From Bacillus andreraoultii (GTDB taxonomy: Bacteria; Bacillota; Bacilli; Bacillales; Caldibacillaceae): a DNA stretch of 36,585 bases. The notes beneath the pieces are model-generated. The model was not told where the DNA came from and ran no database searches. It worked only from the letters and a program-made list of their open reading frames with translations. The stretch is from the NCBI RefSeq assembly GCF_001244735.1, contig NZ_LN868937.1, positions 24,030 through 60,614 on the forward strand, read 5' to 3'. This document shows, in pieces, positions 1-11,374 of this stretch. Numbering within the stretch: the first letter of the stretch is position 1; each line of letters begins with the position of its first letter. The translations under genes were made by a program, and so were the position numbers.

Positions 1-882
1 ACCGAACATTTCATGGCTAATTATTTCAATTGCTTGAAAAGGTGATACTTTTGGCTTATATATTCGATTACAGATTAAAGCATGATAAACATCTACAATA
101 CCAATAATCTTTGCGTATAAATGTATTCTTTCTCCTTTTTCCTTTAGGGGATAACCACTGCCATCTATACGTTCATGATGTTGTAAAACGCCTATTTTTA
201 CTCCATTATTTAATGATGGTATATTTTGTAACATTTTATAACTATATGTAGGATGTAGTCTTATTTCTTGTAAATCTAACCTATTTAGTTTCTTTTGACT
301 AAGTATAGCTGGGTTAACTTTTGCCATGCCACAATCACTTAGACACCCTGCCAACACTACTTGATTACACTCTGCACGATTAAAATTCATTCTTTTGGCA
401 AGATATCCAGAAATTAATCCTACAGCTACAGCATGATGGAAAATATATTCCTGTTCATCTTCCACATCGTTTTGAAGAAATAATATATGAACTGGCTCTT
501 TTTCCAAATGTTCGAATAAAGGAATCATATATCCTCTTACCTTATTAATATCAACTGTAGCACCTGACTGCCAGCGCATAAATTCCTTTTTATATTCATT
601 TACTGTTTCTTGATATTTAAGTTTAAAATCAAATAAGTGGTTTTTTGCATTTTTACTAGTCTTTTGGTTTTCACTTGAAATTGACTGATTATGATTTTTT
701 ATATTTCTTTTCTTAACGGTAGAACTGGATACAACAACTTCTTTAATCTGAAATGCTTTTAATACATCAATAATTTCTCTTGTAACAATCGTATTTTTCG
801 GTACAATTGGATTTTTTGTCAACCCAATTACACTTTCCGTAATAATGAAACCTTCTTTTAACTTTGATACTCCAATTATCAT
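1..882 (-). CDS. HD-GYP-like domain protein, degenerate HD motif, truncated at the window edge
   Basis: The reading frame is open for 294 codons from an ATG at 882 with a GGGTGG ribosome-binding site to the left edge, so the C-terminus is missing. The N-terminal ~100 residues show no domain I recognise. From about residue 125 it reads as an HD-GYP domain: a helix with HHAVAVG, then GCLSDCGMAKV where active family members have a His-Asp pair followed by GK, then HHERIDGSGYP, the well-conserved GYP signature. HD-GYP proteins normally hydrolyse cyclic di-GMP. Here the metal-binding HD histidine is serine, so catalysis is doubtful and a binding or scaffold role is possible. HD-GYP-like genes beside gyrA are familiar from Bacillaceae. 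It lies downstream of gyrA on the same strand, separated by a terminator. The family is fairly sure; the function is not. Confidence 0.75.
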   Translation of the reverse strand, partial: MIIGVSKLKEGFIITESVIGLTKNPIVPKNTIVTREIIDVLKAFQIKEVVVSSSTVKKRNIKNHNQSISSENQKTSKNAKNHLFDFKLKYQETVNEYKKEFMRWQSGATVDINKVRGYMIPLFEHLEKEPVHILFLQNDVEDEQEYIFHHAVAVGLISGYLAKRMNFNRAECNQVVLAGCLSDCGMAKVNPAILSQKKLNRLDLQEIRLHPTYSYKMLQNIPSLNNGVKIGVLQHHERIDGSGYPLKEKGERIHLYAKIIGIVDVYHALICNRIYKPKVSPFQAIEIISHEMFG

Positions 883-1035
883 TCGTCCCACCCTTACAAC
901 CAATTTATATATTCAAAATATTCCTTCATTAACATTAATGATTATGATAACGAATGTTTTTCTATCAGTATACATCATCGTAGTTAAATTTATCATTTTA
1001 CTATCCTTTAGTATATATTATTTCCCTAGCTAAAT

Positions 1036-1070
1036 AAAAAGGGTAGTCCGTCTATGGAACTACCTTTTTT
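1036..1070 (-). terminator. Rho-independent terminator after gyrA
   Basis: An inverted repeat (GTAGT...ACTAC flanked by AAAAGG/CCTTTT, one bulge) is bounded by A and T runs on both sides. It lies 20 bases beyond the gyrA stop and would end the gyrA transcript before the HD-GYP-like gene. Confidence 0.65.
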
Positions 1071-1091
1071 ATTAACTATTTGCTGTTATGC

Positions 1092-3614
1092 CTATTCTTC
1101 TACATCTTCTCTATCGTTTTCTAGTTCTTCTATTTCATTCGTTTCATGAGTTGAATTTTGTTCAGAATCTAATTCAACTTCTTCTTTTTCTTCCTTTTCC
1201 ACTTTCGCTACGGCTGTTACCATGCTATCTTCCGCAAGACGAATAAGTCTTACACCCATTGCGTTTCTTCCTGTTCTTGATATTCCGTCCACTGCCATTC
1301 GGATAATGATGCCACTATCAGTTATAACCATAATATCCTCATCTTCTGTCACTGGCTTCATTGCAATAAGTTGCCCATTTTTTTCCTGGATATTACACGT
1401 CCGAATACCTTTACCGCCTCGATTTTGAATACGATAATGATCGGCATGTGTTCTCTTTCCATATCCTTTTTCTGTTACTACGAGTACGTCCTGATGTTCT
1501 TCCAAAATTTCCATACCAATAACTTCATCATCTGCAACTAATGAAATTCCTTTTACACCTGATGCAGTACGTCCCATTGATCGTACATCAGTTTCATTAA
1601 AACGAATGAGCATACCTTTTTTTGTACCAATGATAATATCCTTAGAACCATCTGTTAACCGTACAGAAATTAGTTCATCCCCTTCACGTAAATGAATGGC
1701 GATTAATCCATTATTGCGTATATTTGCAAAGGCAGATAGAGGACAACGTTTGGATATTCCTTGTTTTGTCGTGAAGAAGAGATATAATTCCTTATCCAAC
1801 TTCTCAACAGGTATCATTGCATTAATGGACTCATCTTTATCAATTTCTAATAAATTTATTATTGGTAGTCCTTTTGCAGTTCTTGAATACTCTGGGATAC
1901 GATAACCTTTTGTTTTATACACTTTTCCTTTGTTCGTGAAAAATAGAATCGTATCATGTGTAGACGTTGTAATTAAGTTTTCTACAAAGTCATCTTCATT
2001 TGTACCCATACCTTGAATTCCTCGACCACCACGTTTTTGTGAACGGTAAGTTGAGGAAGGGGTACGTTTAATATAGCCATTACGGGTTAGAGTAATAATA
2101 ATTGACTCTTCTGGAATTAAATCTTCATCATCAATATCTTCCAGACCACCAAACGTAATTTCTGTTAATCTTTTATCATTATAACGTTCTTTAATTTCTG
2201 TTAGTTCTTCACGAATAATATTTAGTATTTTTTCTTCGTCAGCTAAAATTGCTCGTAATTCAGCGATTAATGATTGAAGTTCGGCATATTCCTCTTCAAT
2301 TTTTTCCCGCTCTAAACCAGTTAATCGTTGCAAACGCATATCTAAAATAGCTTGTGCTTGCTTTTCAGAAAGGCCAAAACGAGACATTAATCCTTCTCTC
2401 GCAATTTCAGTTGTTTGCGAACTTCTAATTAAATTAATAACTTCATCGATATGATCAAGAGCGATACGTAATCCTTCCAAAATATGTGCTCTTGCCTCAG
2501 CCTTATTTAACTCATACTGCGTTCTTCTTGTAATAATTTCTTTTTGATGTTCTAAATAGTAATATAATATTTGTTTCAAATTTAGTACTTTTGGCTGCCC
2601 ACCAACAAGAGCGAGCATATTAATGCCAAATGTTGTTTGTAATGCTGTATGTTTATATAAATTATTCAATAATACATTTGCGTTAACATCTTTTCTTAAC
2701 TCCATTACAATTCGTAAACCGCTCCGGTCGGATTCATCACGTAAAGCTGTTATTCCATCAATTCTTTTTTCTCTAGCTAATTCAGCAATTTTTTCGATTA
2801 ATTTTGCTTTGTTAACTTGATATGGAATTTCTGAAACGATAATGGCGTGTTTTCCATGCGCCAATTCTTCAATTTGGACTCTTGCTCTTAAAGTAATAGA
2901 ACCTTTTCCTGTTTCGTATGCTTTACGAATTCCACTTTTACCTAAAATTAACCCAGCTGTTGGAAAATCAGGGCCTTTTATGTACTGCATTAGCTCTTCT
3001 ATTGTAATATCTGGGTTATGACTTAAAGCTAATAATCCATCTATAACTTCACCTAATTGATGTGGAGGAATATTCGTTGCCATCCCAACAGCAATCCCTG
3101 TCGTACCGTTAACTAATAGATTTGGAAAACGTGATGGAAGTACAACTGGCTCCTTTTCTTGGCCATCGTAATTATCTTGATAATCAATCGTGGCTTTATT
3201 AATATCACGGAGCATTTCCATTGAAATTTTCGACATTCTTGCTTCTGTGTAACGCATAGCAGCTGCAGAATCTCCGTCAATTGAACCAAAATTTCCATGA
3301 CCATCAACAAGCGGATAACGATAACTAAAATCTTGAGCCATCCGAACCATCGTCTCATAAACAGCTGAGTCCCCGTGTGGATGGTATTTACCAATTACAT
3401 CCCCAACAATACGTGCACTTTTCTTGTATGGTTTATCAGCGACAATTCCTAAATCGTTCATTGCATATAGAATTCGGCGTTGAACTGGTTTTAAACCATC
3501 TCGCACATCTGGAAGGGCACGGGATACAATAACGCTCATTGCATAGTCTAAAAATGACGTTCGCATTTCTTTACTAATATTGACTTCTTGTATATTGGAG
3601 TTAGGTGTATCCAT
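1092..3614 (-). CDS. gyrA: DNA gyrase subunit A
   Basis: GyrA is the breakage-reunion subunit of the A2B2 DNA gyrase that introduces negative supercoils. The protein is collinear with Bacillus subtilis GyrA throughout: N-terminal winged-helix/breakage domain with the catalytic Tyr in [11 protein letters not shown] (about residue 122), a coiled-coil region around [20 protein letters not shown], the GyrA box [10 protein letters not shown], and a C-terminal beta-propeller ending in an acidic tail. The quinolone-determining region reads [10 protein letters not shown], with the susceptible-type Ser at about residue 83. I chose the ATG at 3614 over an in-frame TTG at 3626, because the TTG directly abuts the AAGGAGG ribosome-binding site and the ATG leaves 12 bases. 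The resulting 840 residues suit the family. It follows gyrB after 130 bases containing a hairpin. Confidence 0.97.
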   Translation of the reverse strand: MDTPNSNIQEVNISKEMRTSFLDYAMSVIVSRALPDVRDGLKPVQRRILYAMNDLGIVADKPYKKSARIVGDVIGKYHPHGDSAVYETMVRMAQDFSYRYPLVDGHGNFGSIDGDSAAAMRYTEARMSKISMEMLRDINKATIDYQDNYDGQEKEPVVLPSRFPNLLVNGTTGIAVGMATNIPPHQLGEVIDGLLALSHNPDITIEELMQYIKGPDFPTAGLILGKSGIRKAYETGKGSITLRARVQIEELAHGKHAIIVSEIPYQVNKAKLIEKIAELAREKRIDGITALRDESDRSGLRIVMELRKDVNANVLLNNLYKHTALQTTFGINMLALVGGQPKVLNLKQILYYYLEHQKEIITRRTQYELNKAEARAHILEGLRIALDHIDEVINLIRSSQTTEIAREGLMSRFGLSEKQAQAILDMRLQRLTGLEREKIEEEYAELQSLIAELRAILADEEKILNIIREELTEIKERYNDKRLTEITFGGLEDIDDEDLIPEESIIITLTRNGYIKRTPSSTYRSQKRGGRGIQGMGTNEDDFVENLITTSTHDTILFFTNKGKVYKTKGYRIPEYSRTAKGLPIINLLEIDKDESINAMIPVEKLDKELYLFFTTKQGISKRCPLSAFANIRNNGLIAIHLREGDELISVRLTDGSKDIIIGTKKGMLIRFNETDVRSMGRTASGVKGISLVADDEVIGMEILEEHQDVLVVTEKGYGKRTHADHYRIQNRGGKGIRTCNIQEKNGQLIAMKPVTEDEDIMVITDSGIIIRMAVDGISRTGRNAMGVRLIRLAEDSMVTAVAKVEKEEKEEVELDSEQNSTHETNEIEELENDREDVEE

Positions 3615-3704
3615 TAGAGTCAACAACCTCCTTATCGAGTTGTTTTATTTTGTCATTCGCCCAATTTTTACCATAATTGTGAAGTATATTTCTATCCTAT
3701 AGAG

Positions 3705-3739
3705 TGATAAAAGACTAAACGTACTGTCTAGTCTCTTAT
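3705..3739 (-). other. Hairpin in the gyrB-gyrA intergenic region
   Basis: GATAAAAGACTAAAC and GTCTAGTCTCTTATC pair over about 15 positions with two G-U pairs on the minus-strand RNA, around a five-base loop. No U-run follows on the minus strand, so it looks more like an mRNA processing or stability element, or a weak attenuator, than a terminator. Confidence 0.45.
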
Positions 3740-3744
3740 CAAAA

Positions 3745-5676
<1,932 letters not shown>

Positions 5677-5728
5677 TCACCTAACTTTCTCTATACTGAC
5701 GACTTTTCTTACCTGTATAGAACGAAGA

Positions 5729-6838
5729 TCAAATTAATTGTCCTTTACTCACTTTGTATATATTGGCATTTTTCATTGTTTCATGGTTTATTCCGTCAAT
5801 ACTTGTTGTTGTTACAAAGGTTTGAACTTTCCCTTGAATTGTACTTAATAAATGAGACTGCCTATAATCGTCTAATTCTGATAAAACATCATCTAACAGA
5901 AGAACAGGAAATTCACCCATCTCATTTTTAATTAATTCAATCTCAGCTAGTTTAACGGATAATGCTGTTGTGCGCTGTTGACCTTGCGAGCCATATATTT
6001 GAACATCCCGACCGTTCACTTTAAAAATAAGATCATCACGGTGTGGTCCTAATAAGGTTACGCCACGTTCGACTTCTTTTTCTTTCATCGTTATAAACTT
6101 TTCTTGATATGCATTAACCATTTTCGACAAACCATCTTCTTCTGATACATCGATACTCGTTTTATAGTGAATCTCTAAATTTTCAAGTCCTCTTGATATA
6201 CTCATATGGATTGATTTTGCCCATTCTTGTAGTAACTGTATAAATTCAATTCTTTTTGCCATCACTTTTACAGCTAACTCGATCAGTTGTTCAGTATAAA
6301 TATCTAACATCATGTAATCTGTTTGTTTTTTTGACTGTAGTAATCTTAAATATTGATTTCTTTGATGTAGAACCTTTTGATACTGAGAAATATCATGTAG
6401 ATAAATAGGGGATACTTGTCCAATTTCCATATCGATAAAACGACGCCTTACACTTGGACTCCCTTTAACAAGATTTAAATCTTCTGGGGCAAACATAACA
6501 ACATTAATATTCCCGATGTATTGACTTAAACGAACTTGTTCGAGATGATTACACTTTGCTTTTTTTCCCTTTTTTGTAATGATTAATTCAAGAGGAATCG
6601 TATTATTCTTTTTTTCTATCCATCCTTCTATTTTAGCATATTCTTTGTCCCAATGGATAAGTTCTTTATCATTTGATGAGCGATGAGACTTTGCCATTGC
6701 TAACACATATATGGCTTCCATCAAATTTGTCTTTCCTTGAGCATTTTCGCCAATAATGACATTGACTTTATTTTCAAAAGGAACGGAAAGAGAATCATAA
6801 TTGCGGAAATTTTTAATATCTAGTTGTTTTATGTGCAT
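5729..6838 (-). CDS. recF: DNA replication and repair protein RecF
   Basis: RecF is an SMC-like ATPase that acts with RecO and RecR to load RecA at single-strand gaps and stalled forks. Visible motifs are the Walker A GENAQGKT at residues 30-37, an SMC-type signature [18 protein letters not shown]-like segment, and the Walker [12 protein letters not shown] near residue 320. The start at 6838 ([14 protein letters not shown]) is preferred to the ATG at 6847, because AAAGG lies nine bases before the former and directly against the latter. This gives 369 residues, normal for the family. Only 12 bases separate it from the yaaA stop, so the two are very likely co-transcribed and translationally coupled. 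Confidence 0.96.
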   Translation of the reverse strand: MHIKQLDIKNFRNYDSLSVPFENKVNVIIGENAQGKTNLMEAIYVLAMAKSHRSSNDKELIHWDKEYAKIEGWIEKKNNTIPLELIITKKGKKAKCNHLEQVRLSQYIGNINVVMFAPEDLNLVKGSPSVRRRFIDMEIGQVSPIYLHDISQYQKVLHQRNQYLRLLQSKKQTDYMMLDIYTEQLIELAVKVMAKRIEFIQLLQEWAKSIHMSISRGLENLEIHYKTSIDVSEEDGLSKMVNAYQEKFITMKEKEVERGVTLLGPHRDDLIFKVNGRDVQIYGSQGQQRTTALSVKLAEIELIKNEMGEFPVLLLDDVLSELDDYRQSHLLSTIQGKVQTFVTTTSIDGINHETMKNANIYKVSKGQLI

Positions 6839-6850
6839 CGCATACATCCT

Positions 6851-7072
6851 TTAAGCGTCATGAATGATAATAAAAGAATCAACACCTTTTATTTCTACCT
6901 GATCACCGTTTCTCAATTTCCTACCTCTTCGTAATTCTAGTTGTCCGTTAACGAATACTTCATTTTCCTCTAAAAACCGTTTAGCCATTCCACCAGATTG
7001 AATTAAGTCAATCATTTTCAAAAATTGACCTAAAGTAATATATTCTGTGTCAATTTTTAATTCTTTATCCAT
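6851..7072 (-). CDS. yaaA: S4-domain RNA-binding protein YaaA
   Basis: This 73-residue protein consists almost wholly of an S4-like RNA-binding fold: the KMIDLIQSGGMAKRFLEENEVFVNGQLELRRGRKLRNGDQV stretch is the conserved alpha-L motif region. In Bacillus the small S4 protein YaaA (RlbA) sits between dnaN and recF, and a link to the ribosome has been suggested for it. Here the place is identical, 183 bases after dnaN and 12 bases before recF. A modest AAAGG ribosome-binding site stands about 12 bases before the ATG. Family assignment is firm; a precise role cannot be read from the sequence. Confidence 0.9.
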   Translation of the reverse strand: MDKELKIDTEYITLGQFLKMIDLIQSGGMAKRFLEENEVFVNGQLELRRGRKLRNGDQVEIKGVDSFIIIHDA

Positions 7073-7219
7073 TTTTTGTATCGGTCCTTTCTAACTACTC
7101 TAATGATTATTTTACTAAATATTTGAAAAGAAACAAAGTCTATGAATAGAATCTATCTCGTTGTTGTAGGGACATATGATGGTAAATTTTGAGGGAGCTG
7201 CTTCTTTTATCAAAGAGTA

Positions 7220-7243
7220 GGGCGCTTCTATTATGAAGCACCC
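7220..7243 (-). other. Hairpin between dnaN and yaaA
   Basis: GGGCGCTTC (7220-7228) and GAAGCACCC (7235-7243) form a nine-pair stem with one wobble and a six-base loop. On the minus strand the T-rich run precedes rather than follows the stem, so it is not a classical terminator. It probably attenuates or processes the dnaN-yaaA-recF transcript. Confidence 0.45.
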
Positions 7244-7255
7244 CCAAAAAAATTA

Positions 7256-8422
7256 TTAAAATGTTCGAACTGGTAGAATTAATTGCAAGATTGTTTCATC
7301 TTGATCTGTTTTAATTACGAATGGTCGCATCGCCCCAGTGAAGTAAATGGTCACCTCAGAACCATCAATTGCTCGTAGTGCATCAATCATATATTTTGCA
7401 CTGAAGGAAATTTTTATTTCTTCACCTTCAACTGATAAACCTTTCACTTTTTCGACAACTTTACCAATTTCCGGTGTATAGGAAGAAATTTCCAATATTT
7501 CTTGATCTAAAGTTGCAAATTTCACGACATTATTTTTACCTTCTCGTGCGAGTAGTGATGCACGATCCACTGCTTGTAAAAAGTCTTTCGCATTTATTTT
7601 TACTTTTGTTTTACTATCAGTTGGAATTAATTTCGAAGTATCTGGATATTTCCCTTCAAGCAAACGGGAATAAAATAACAAATGTTTCGCTTTAAACAAT
7701 ATTTGATTATCTGTAACAAAAATATCTATCGGCTCTTGCGTATTGTCCTCCAGTACTTTTATTAGTTCACTTAAACTTTTCCCCGGAATAACGATACTAT
7801 TTTCTTGCTTTTTATCAGTTTCATCATTAGATTTTAGAAATTCTTTTTGTAATGTTACTTTCTTTAAAGCTAGGCGATGACTATCTGTTGCCACTGCGAT
7901 TAATTCATTATTTTCAAAAACCCAATGCACACCTGTTAATATGGGTCTTGTTTCTGATTGGGAAACTGCAAATACAGTTTGTTTAACTAACGTAATTAAT
8001 AAATCTGTTGGTAACGATAAGCGATTTTCACCCTCGATTTGTGGAAGTCGTGGATATTCTTCAGCATCTAGACCGTGAATAATAAATTCTGCATTTCCTG
8101 AACGAATAACCGTTTTAAATTGATCTTCTACTGTTATTTCAACAATGGACTCTGGTAATTTTCTAACAACCTCACTAAAAAAGCGAGCTTGTAATACAAT
8201 GGACCCTTTTTCTATAATATTTACATTTTCTATATCATTTTCTTCTTTTGGTATAAATGATTTTATTGATATATCGGAGTTACTACCTGTTAAAGCAACA
8301 CCTTCATCCGTAGCATCTATTTTGATCCCGATTAATATTGGAATTGTTGTTCGGGATGCTACAGCTTTCATTACATCTTGTACACTTTTTGTTAACCGTT
8401 CTTTCTGAATGAAAAACTTCAT
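7256..8422 (-). CDS. dnaN: DNA polymerase III sliding clamp (beta subunit)
   Basis: DnaN forms the ring-shaped dimer that holds replicative polymerase on DNA and docks partner proteins. The sequence aligns with B. subtilis DnaN from MKFFIQKERL to the C-terminal QLILPVRTF. Conserved landmarks are SRTTIPIL near residue 22, FAVSQSETRPILTGVHW near 155, ATDSHRLAL near 180, and FTGAMRPFVI near 370, the last two helping to form the clamp-binding pocket region. It is 388 residues, slightly longer than the usual 378; the extra residues are in a Lys/Glu-rich loop around residue 205. A strong GGAGG precedes the ATG by eight bases. It follows dnaA after 211 bases that contain the likely unwinding site. 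Confidence 0.97.
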   Translation of the reverse strand: MKFFIQKERLTKSVQDVMKAVASRTTIPILIGIKIDATDEGVALTGSNSDISIKSFIPKEENDIENVNIIEKGSIVLQARFFSEVVRKLPESIVEITVEDQFKTVIRSGNAEFIIHGLDAEEYPRLPQIEGENRLSLPTDLLITLVKQTVFAVSQSETRPILTGVHWVFENNELIAVATDSHRLALKKVTLQKEFLKSNDETDKKQENSIVIPGKSLSELIKVLEDNTQEPIDIFVTDNQILFKAKHLLFYSRLLEGKYPDTSKLIPTDSKTKVKINAKDFLQAVDRASLLAREGKNNVVKFATLDQEILEISSYTPEIGKVVEKVKGLSVEGEEIKISFSAKYMIDALRAIDGSEVTIYFTGAMRPFVIKTDQDETILQLILPVRTF

Positions 8423-8431
8423 TTTTTTTCC

Positions 8432-8547
8432 TCCAATATATAATTAAATAAAAATAAAAAATAGAAGTAATAGTAATATAGCCTGTGAATTTGTGGATAA
8501 GTATATTTTCTAACGTAAAATAAAGTCTATCCACATGTGGACAGACT
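8432..8547. other. oriC unwinding region between dnaA and dnaN: DnaA boxes, DnaA-trios, AT-rich stretch
   Basis: Reading in the dnaA-to-dnaN direction, there is first a near-perfect palindrome of two DnaA-like boxes (8524-8547, core TCCACATGTGGA). A perfect box (TGTGGATAA on the plus strand, 8492-8500) follows, then a short GC-richer spacer, then TAGAAGTAATAGTAA at 8462-8476. Read 3' to 5' on the plus strand, that last stretch is AAT-GAT-AAT-GAA-GAT, which fits the DnaA-trio pattern described for B. subtilis. An A/T-only stretch to about 8432 completes it. Box, spacer, trios, AT-rich DNA is the order known for the basal unwinding system. The boxes are certain; the trio assignment is inferred from pattern. 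Confidence 0.7.
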
Positions 8548-8633
8548 GTGCATAGCGAGTAAAAGATATTAACATTATTAACTATTCTATTATAAATGAT
8601 CATTGAATAATTGCGTATAAAGCTTGTATAAAA

Positions 8634-9983
8634 TTAAGATTTTATTTTATTCTCAAGTTCTTGAATTTGCTTCTCAAATTGAGGATCTGTGCTTATAAGA
8701 TTTGATATCTTTTCATGGGCATGAATAACAGTAGTATGATCTCTCCCACCAAATTCTTCCCCTATTTTTGGTAAAGAAAAGTCCGTTAATTCCCTTGATA
8801 AGTACATAGCAATTTGTCTTGGGAAAGCAATTGATTTTGTACGCTTTTTAGCAGTGAAATCTTCTAATTTAACACCGTATTGTTCACCAACAATTCGTTG
8901 AATATCTTGAATCGTAACAATTTTTGGTTTCGAGCTTGGAATGATACTTTTTAATGCTTCTGCAGCTAAATCAGCATTTATATCTTTATTTTCTAAAGAT
9001 GAATAAGCAACAACACGTATAAGTGCACCTTCTAATTCCCGTATATTGGAATCAATTTGATTAGCAATATACAACATGACTTCATTTGGTATATCTAAAC
9101 CTTCAGCCTTTGCTTTTTTTCTTAAAATAGCAATTCTCGTTTCTAAATCTGGGGGAGTAATATCCGTAATAAGTCCCCATTCAAAACGTGAACGTAGGCG
9201 GTCTTCTAGTGTAGGAATTTCTCTTGGTGGTCGATCACTTGAAATAATAATTTGCTTATTTTCTTCATGTAATGTATTAAACGTATGGAAAAATTCCTCT
9301 TGGGTTGACTCTTTTCCCGCTAAAAATTGAATATCATCAATTAGTAAAATATCAACATTTCGATATTTGTTACGAAAATCATCTGGTCGATTATCACGAA
9401 TCGAATTAATGAATTCGTTTGTAAATTTTTCAGATGTTAAGTACACGACTTTTGCCATTGGATTATGTTCTAAAACATAATGACCAATTGCATGCATTAA
9501 ATGGGTTTTCCCGAGTCCAACTCCACCATAGATAAATAGAGGATTATATGCTTTTGCTGGCGCTTCTGCAACAGCGAGTGATGCAGCATGGGCAAAACGG
9601 TTTCCAGACCCAATGACAAAAGTATCAAATGTATATTTTGGATTTAACATATGTTGGACAGAGTCTACCGATGTGTCTGGCTTTGGCTGCTGCTTTTTAC
9701 TAGGTGTGGACATTAATAAAGGATCGTCTAAATTTGTTTCAGGAATAACAAATTTAAGAGACATATTTTCGCCAATAAGTTCATATAAAATTTCTGTAAG
9801 TATTTCTTTATAATTTCCATCGAGCCATTCTCTTGCAAAATCATTGGGCGCTTCAACAATTAAATTTTTTCCGTTTAGGGCGATTGCCTTTGTTGATTTA
9901 AGCCAAGTTTCAAAGCTCGGTTTACTAATTTTTTTTTCAATGACTTTCAACGTTTTTCCCCAAAGGTCATCGATATTTTCCAA
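8634..9983 (-). CDS. dnaA: Chromosomal replication initiator DnaA
   Basis: DnaA binds DnaA boxes at oriC, opens the duplex and recruits the helicase; it also acts as a transcription factor. The 449 residues show domain I (helicase/SirA-interaction, residues 1-80), a short variable linker, the AAA+ domain with Walker A GGVGLGKT at 153-160 and Walker B LLIDDIQF at 213-220, and the C-terminal DNA-binding domain with the signature [14 protein letters not shown] at 412-425. The start is a TTG at 9983, with AAGGAGG nine bases upstream; MENIDDLW matches the TTG-started B. subtilis protein. The 500 bases upstream carry a DnaA-box cluster, so autoregulation is expected. Confidence 0.98.
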   Translation of the reverse strand: MENIDDLWGKTLKVIEKKISKPSFETWLKSTKAIALNGKNLIVEAPNDFAREWLDGNYKEILTEILYELIGENMSLKFVIPETNLDDPLLMSTPSKKQQPKPDTSVDSVQHMLNPKYTFDTFVIGSGNRFAHAASLAVAEAPAKAYNPLFIYGGVGLGKTHLMHAIGHYVLEHNPMAKVVYLTSEKFTNEFINSIRDNRPDDFRNKYRNVDILLIDDIQFLAGKESTQEEFFHTFNTLHEENKQIIISSDRPPREIPTLEDRLRSRFEWGLITDITPPDLETRIAILRKKAKAEGLDIPNEVMLYIANQIDSNIRELEGALIRVVAYSSLENKDINADLAAEALKSIIPSSKPKIVTIQDIQRIVGEQYGVKLEDFTAKKRTKSIAFPRQIAMYLSRELTDFSLPKIGEEFGGRDHTTVIHAHEKISNLISTDPQFEKQIQELENKIKS

Positions 9984-10039
9984 TGGCCGCTACCTCCTTG
10001 ACCTTTACCTCTTGGCCGTTCATAAAAACATATTACTTC

Positions 10040-10367
10040 TGTGGATAAACTATATTATAGTAAAAAAGACATTTTTCAACAAAAACCACGGATGTGGATA
10101 ATTATTTCTCAACAAATTTGAATAACTTATACACATGTTATTAACAATTTGTGGATAAGTTGGGAATTTGAATAACTTATCCATAGTTAAAACACATACC
10201 ATCATATCAAAGTATCCCTTATTCCGCAATGCTTATAAAAAAATATCCACAAAACAAAATGACTGTTGATAGAAAATATCCACAAGGTGAGACTATGTGA
10301 GAAAAATGTCGATAAACTGTGAATGAATGTCTAGTGGTGTCGAAATACTATCCACAAGTTGTCCATA
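10040..10367. other. oriC: oriC, DnaA-box cluster upstream of dnaA
   Basis: The dnaA-rpmH gap (569 bases) carries DnaA boxes in both orientations. Perfect TGTGGATAA (reverse of TTATCCACA) occurs at 10040-10048, 10093-10101 and 10150-10158. One-mismatch boxes lie at 10127 (TTATACACA), 10177 (TTATCCATA), 10243 and 10276 (ATATCCACA) and 10348 (CTATCCACA). Weaker forms are at 10307 and 10359. The cluster corresponds to the incA/incB half of the bipartite Bacillus origin; the other half is in the dnaA-dnaN gap. Both strands diverge here (dnaA minus, rpmH plus), consistent with bidirectional replication starting at this point. Confidence 0.92.
10338..10344 (+). promoter_or_regulatory. Possible Spo0A box in oriC
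   Basis: TGTCGAA matches the core of the Spo0A binding box and lies four bases before a DnaA box at 10348. A one-mismatch copy (TGTCGAT) at 10307 overlaps another weak box. In B. subtilis, Spo0A-P binds such overlapping boxes in oriC to restrain initiation during sporulation. A 7-mer this short occurs by chance, so the call rests on location. Confidence 0.4.
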
Positions 10368-10476
10368 TATAAATTTTTTTAGCGACTGTTGATTGGAAAC
10401 GTTCGATAAAAAAGTTTCCTAAATGAAAAAGGATAAAAAATTTTTATGGTAAAATACAGTAAGTTTCCTACAGTGC

Positions 10477-10506
10477 TTGACATAAGAGGGGCAATGTTTT
10501 TATAAT
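10477..10506 (+). promoter_or_regulatory. Sigma-A type promoter for rpmH
   Basis: TTGACA (10477-10482) and TATAAT (10501-10506) are both perfect consensus hexamers, spaced by 18 bases. They lie about 46 bases before the rpmH start codon. Such a strong promoter is expected for a ribosomal protein gene. Confidence 0.85.
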
Positions 10507-10552
10507 ATTAAAGACTGTCGTGAATTGTTTTCCTCATAGGGAGGTGTCATAC

Positions 10553-10687
10553 ATGAAGAGAACGTATCAACCAAATAAAAGAAAAAGAAGTAAAGTACAT
10601 GGATTCCGTGAAAGAATGAGTACGAAAAACGGTCGTAAAGTAATTGCTCGCCGTCGTCGTAAAGGAAGAAAAGTATTATCTGCATAG
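10553..10687 (+). CDS. rpmH: Ribosomal protein L34 (bL34)
   Basis: This 44-residue, highly basic protein begins [19 protein letters not shown] and ends [12 protein letters not shown], the unmistakable signature of bL34 of the 50S subunit. It has an excellent GGGAGGTG ribosome-binding site eight bases upstream and a consensus promoter. It is the first plus-strand gene right of oriC, with rnpA next, the arrangement conserved across most bacteria. A terminator-like hairpin follows immediately, so much of the transcript may be monocistronic with partial read-through into rnpA. Confidence 0.97.
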   Translation: MKRTYQPNKRKRSKVHGFRERMSTKNGRKVIARRRRKGRKVLSA

Positions 10688-10715
10688 GCCACTGACCCAA
10701 TCAGTGGTCTTTTTT
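10688..10715 (+). terminator. Terminator or attenuator after rpmH
   Basis: GCCACTGA and TCAGTGGT form an eight-pair stem around CCCAA, followed by CTTTTTT. It sits directly after the rpmH stop, and read-through would supply rnpA. Confidence 0.85.
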
Positions 10716-10815
10716 ACAATTTCATTCATTTATCTGTTTTTATTTGTCTAATTCTAACTAGATGCGGTAATAATTGAAAATATACGTTTGTCAATAAACA
10801 GTGTAGGTGTTTTCT

Positions 10816-11181
10816 GTGAAAAAAGAGTACCGAATAAAGAAAAATAAGGAATTTCAAATTGTCTTTAAAAATGGACAATCTTTTGCGAATAGGCAATTTA
10901 TTATTTATAAATATCCTAATATCGAGTTCAATCACTTTCGACTTGGATTATCCGTAAGTAAAAAAATAGGAAATGCAGTTACGAGAAATCAAGTGAAGCG
11001 CTACATAAGACAAGTGTTCCATGAATTAGAAACTGATGTTGATTCGCGATTTGATTATGTTGTCGTTGCAAGAAAGCCTGCTAGTACAATGAATTATCAT
11101 GAAGTAAAAAGTAGTTTAATACATGTTTTGAAAATAGCTAAAGTTTTACCTCGAAATTTTAAGAATCATAATCATAGTTAA
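10816..11181 (+). CDS. rnpA: Ribonuclease P protein component
   Basis: RnpA is the protein subunit that assists the catalytic RNA of RNase P in cutting 5' leaders from pre-tRNAs. The sequence shows the family core: [13 protein letters not shown] near the N-terminus, the beta-sheet segment [17 protein letters not shown], and the basic helix [11 protein letters not shown] that forms the RNR-type RNA-binding motif, then VVARKPA. I chose the GTG at 10816 because AGGTG lies six bases upstream; an in-frame GTG at 10807 lacks a ribosome-binding site. The protein is 121 residues, normal for the family. It lies between rpmH and the spoIIIJ-jag pair as in B. subtilis. Confidence 0.95.
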   Translation: MKKEYRIKKNKEFQIVFKNGQSFANRQFIIYKYPNIEFNHFRLGLSVSKKIGNAVTRNQVKRYIRQVFHELETDVDSRFDYVVVARKPASTMNYHEVKSSLIHVLKIAKVLPRNFKNHNHS

Positions 11182-11374
11182 AGTAGATACGACAATATAG
11201 TCGATATAGAAAGTGAAATCAAAAAAGTAAGATGGAATATCTCTATCAATACAGCTAGGAAAAATGATAAAATACATACAGTATGAAAAGGGAAAGAGTA
11301 TTTACGTAAACAAAGGATAACTGGGGAAATTGAACGGGAATAAGTATGAATATTTAACAGGGGGAATTATGTGA

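Noticed and set aside
845-1033. 62-codon plus-strand reading frame opposite the start of the HD-GYP-like gene
   Set aside because: It has no ribosome-binding site, is merely hydrophobic AT-rich translation, and overlaps a well-supported gene start.
8304-8603. 99-codon minus-strand frame spanning the dnaN start and the unwinding region
   Set aside because: It is the shifted frame of dnaN plus AT-rich origin DNA; the DnaA boxes and trios explain the segment better.
10500-10700. 66-codon frame antisense to rpmH
   Set aside because: It is the complement of the Lys/Arg-rich L34 gene and has no start signals.
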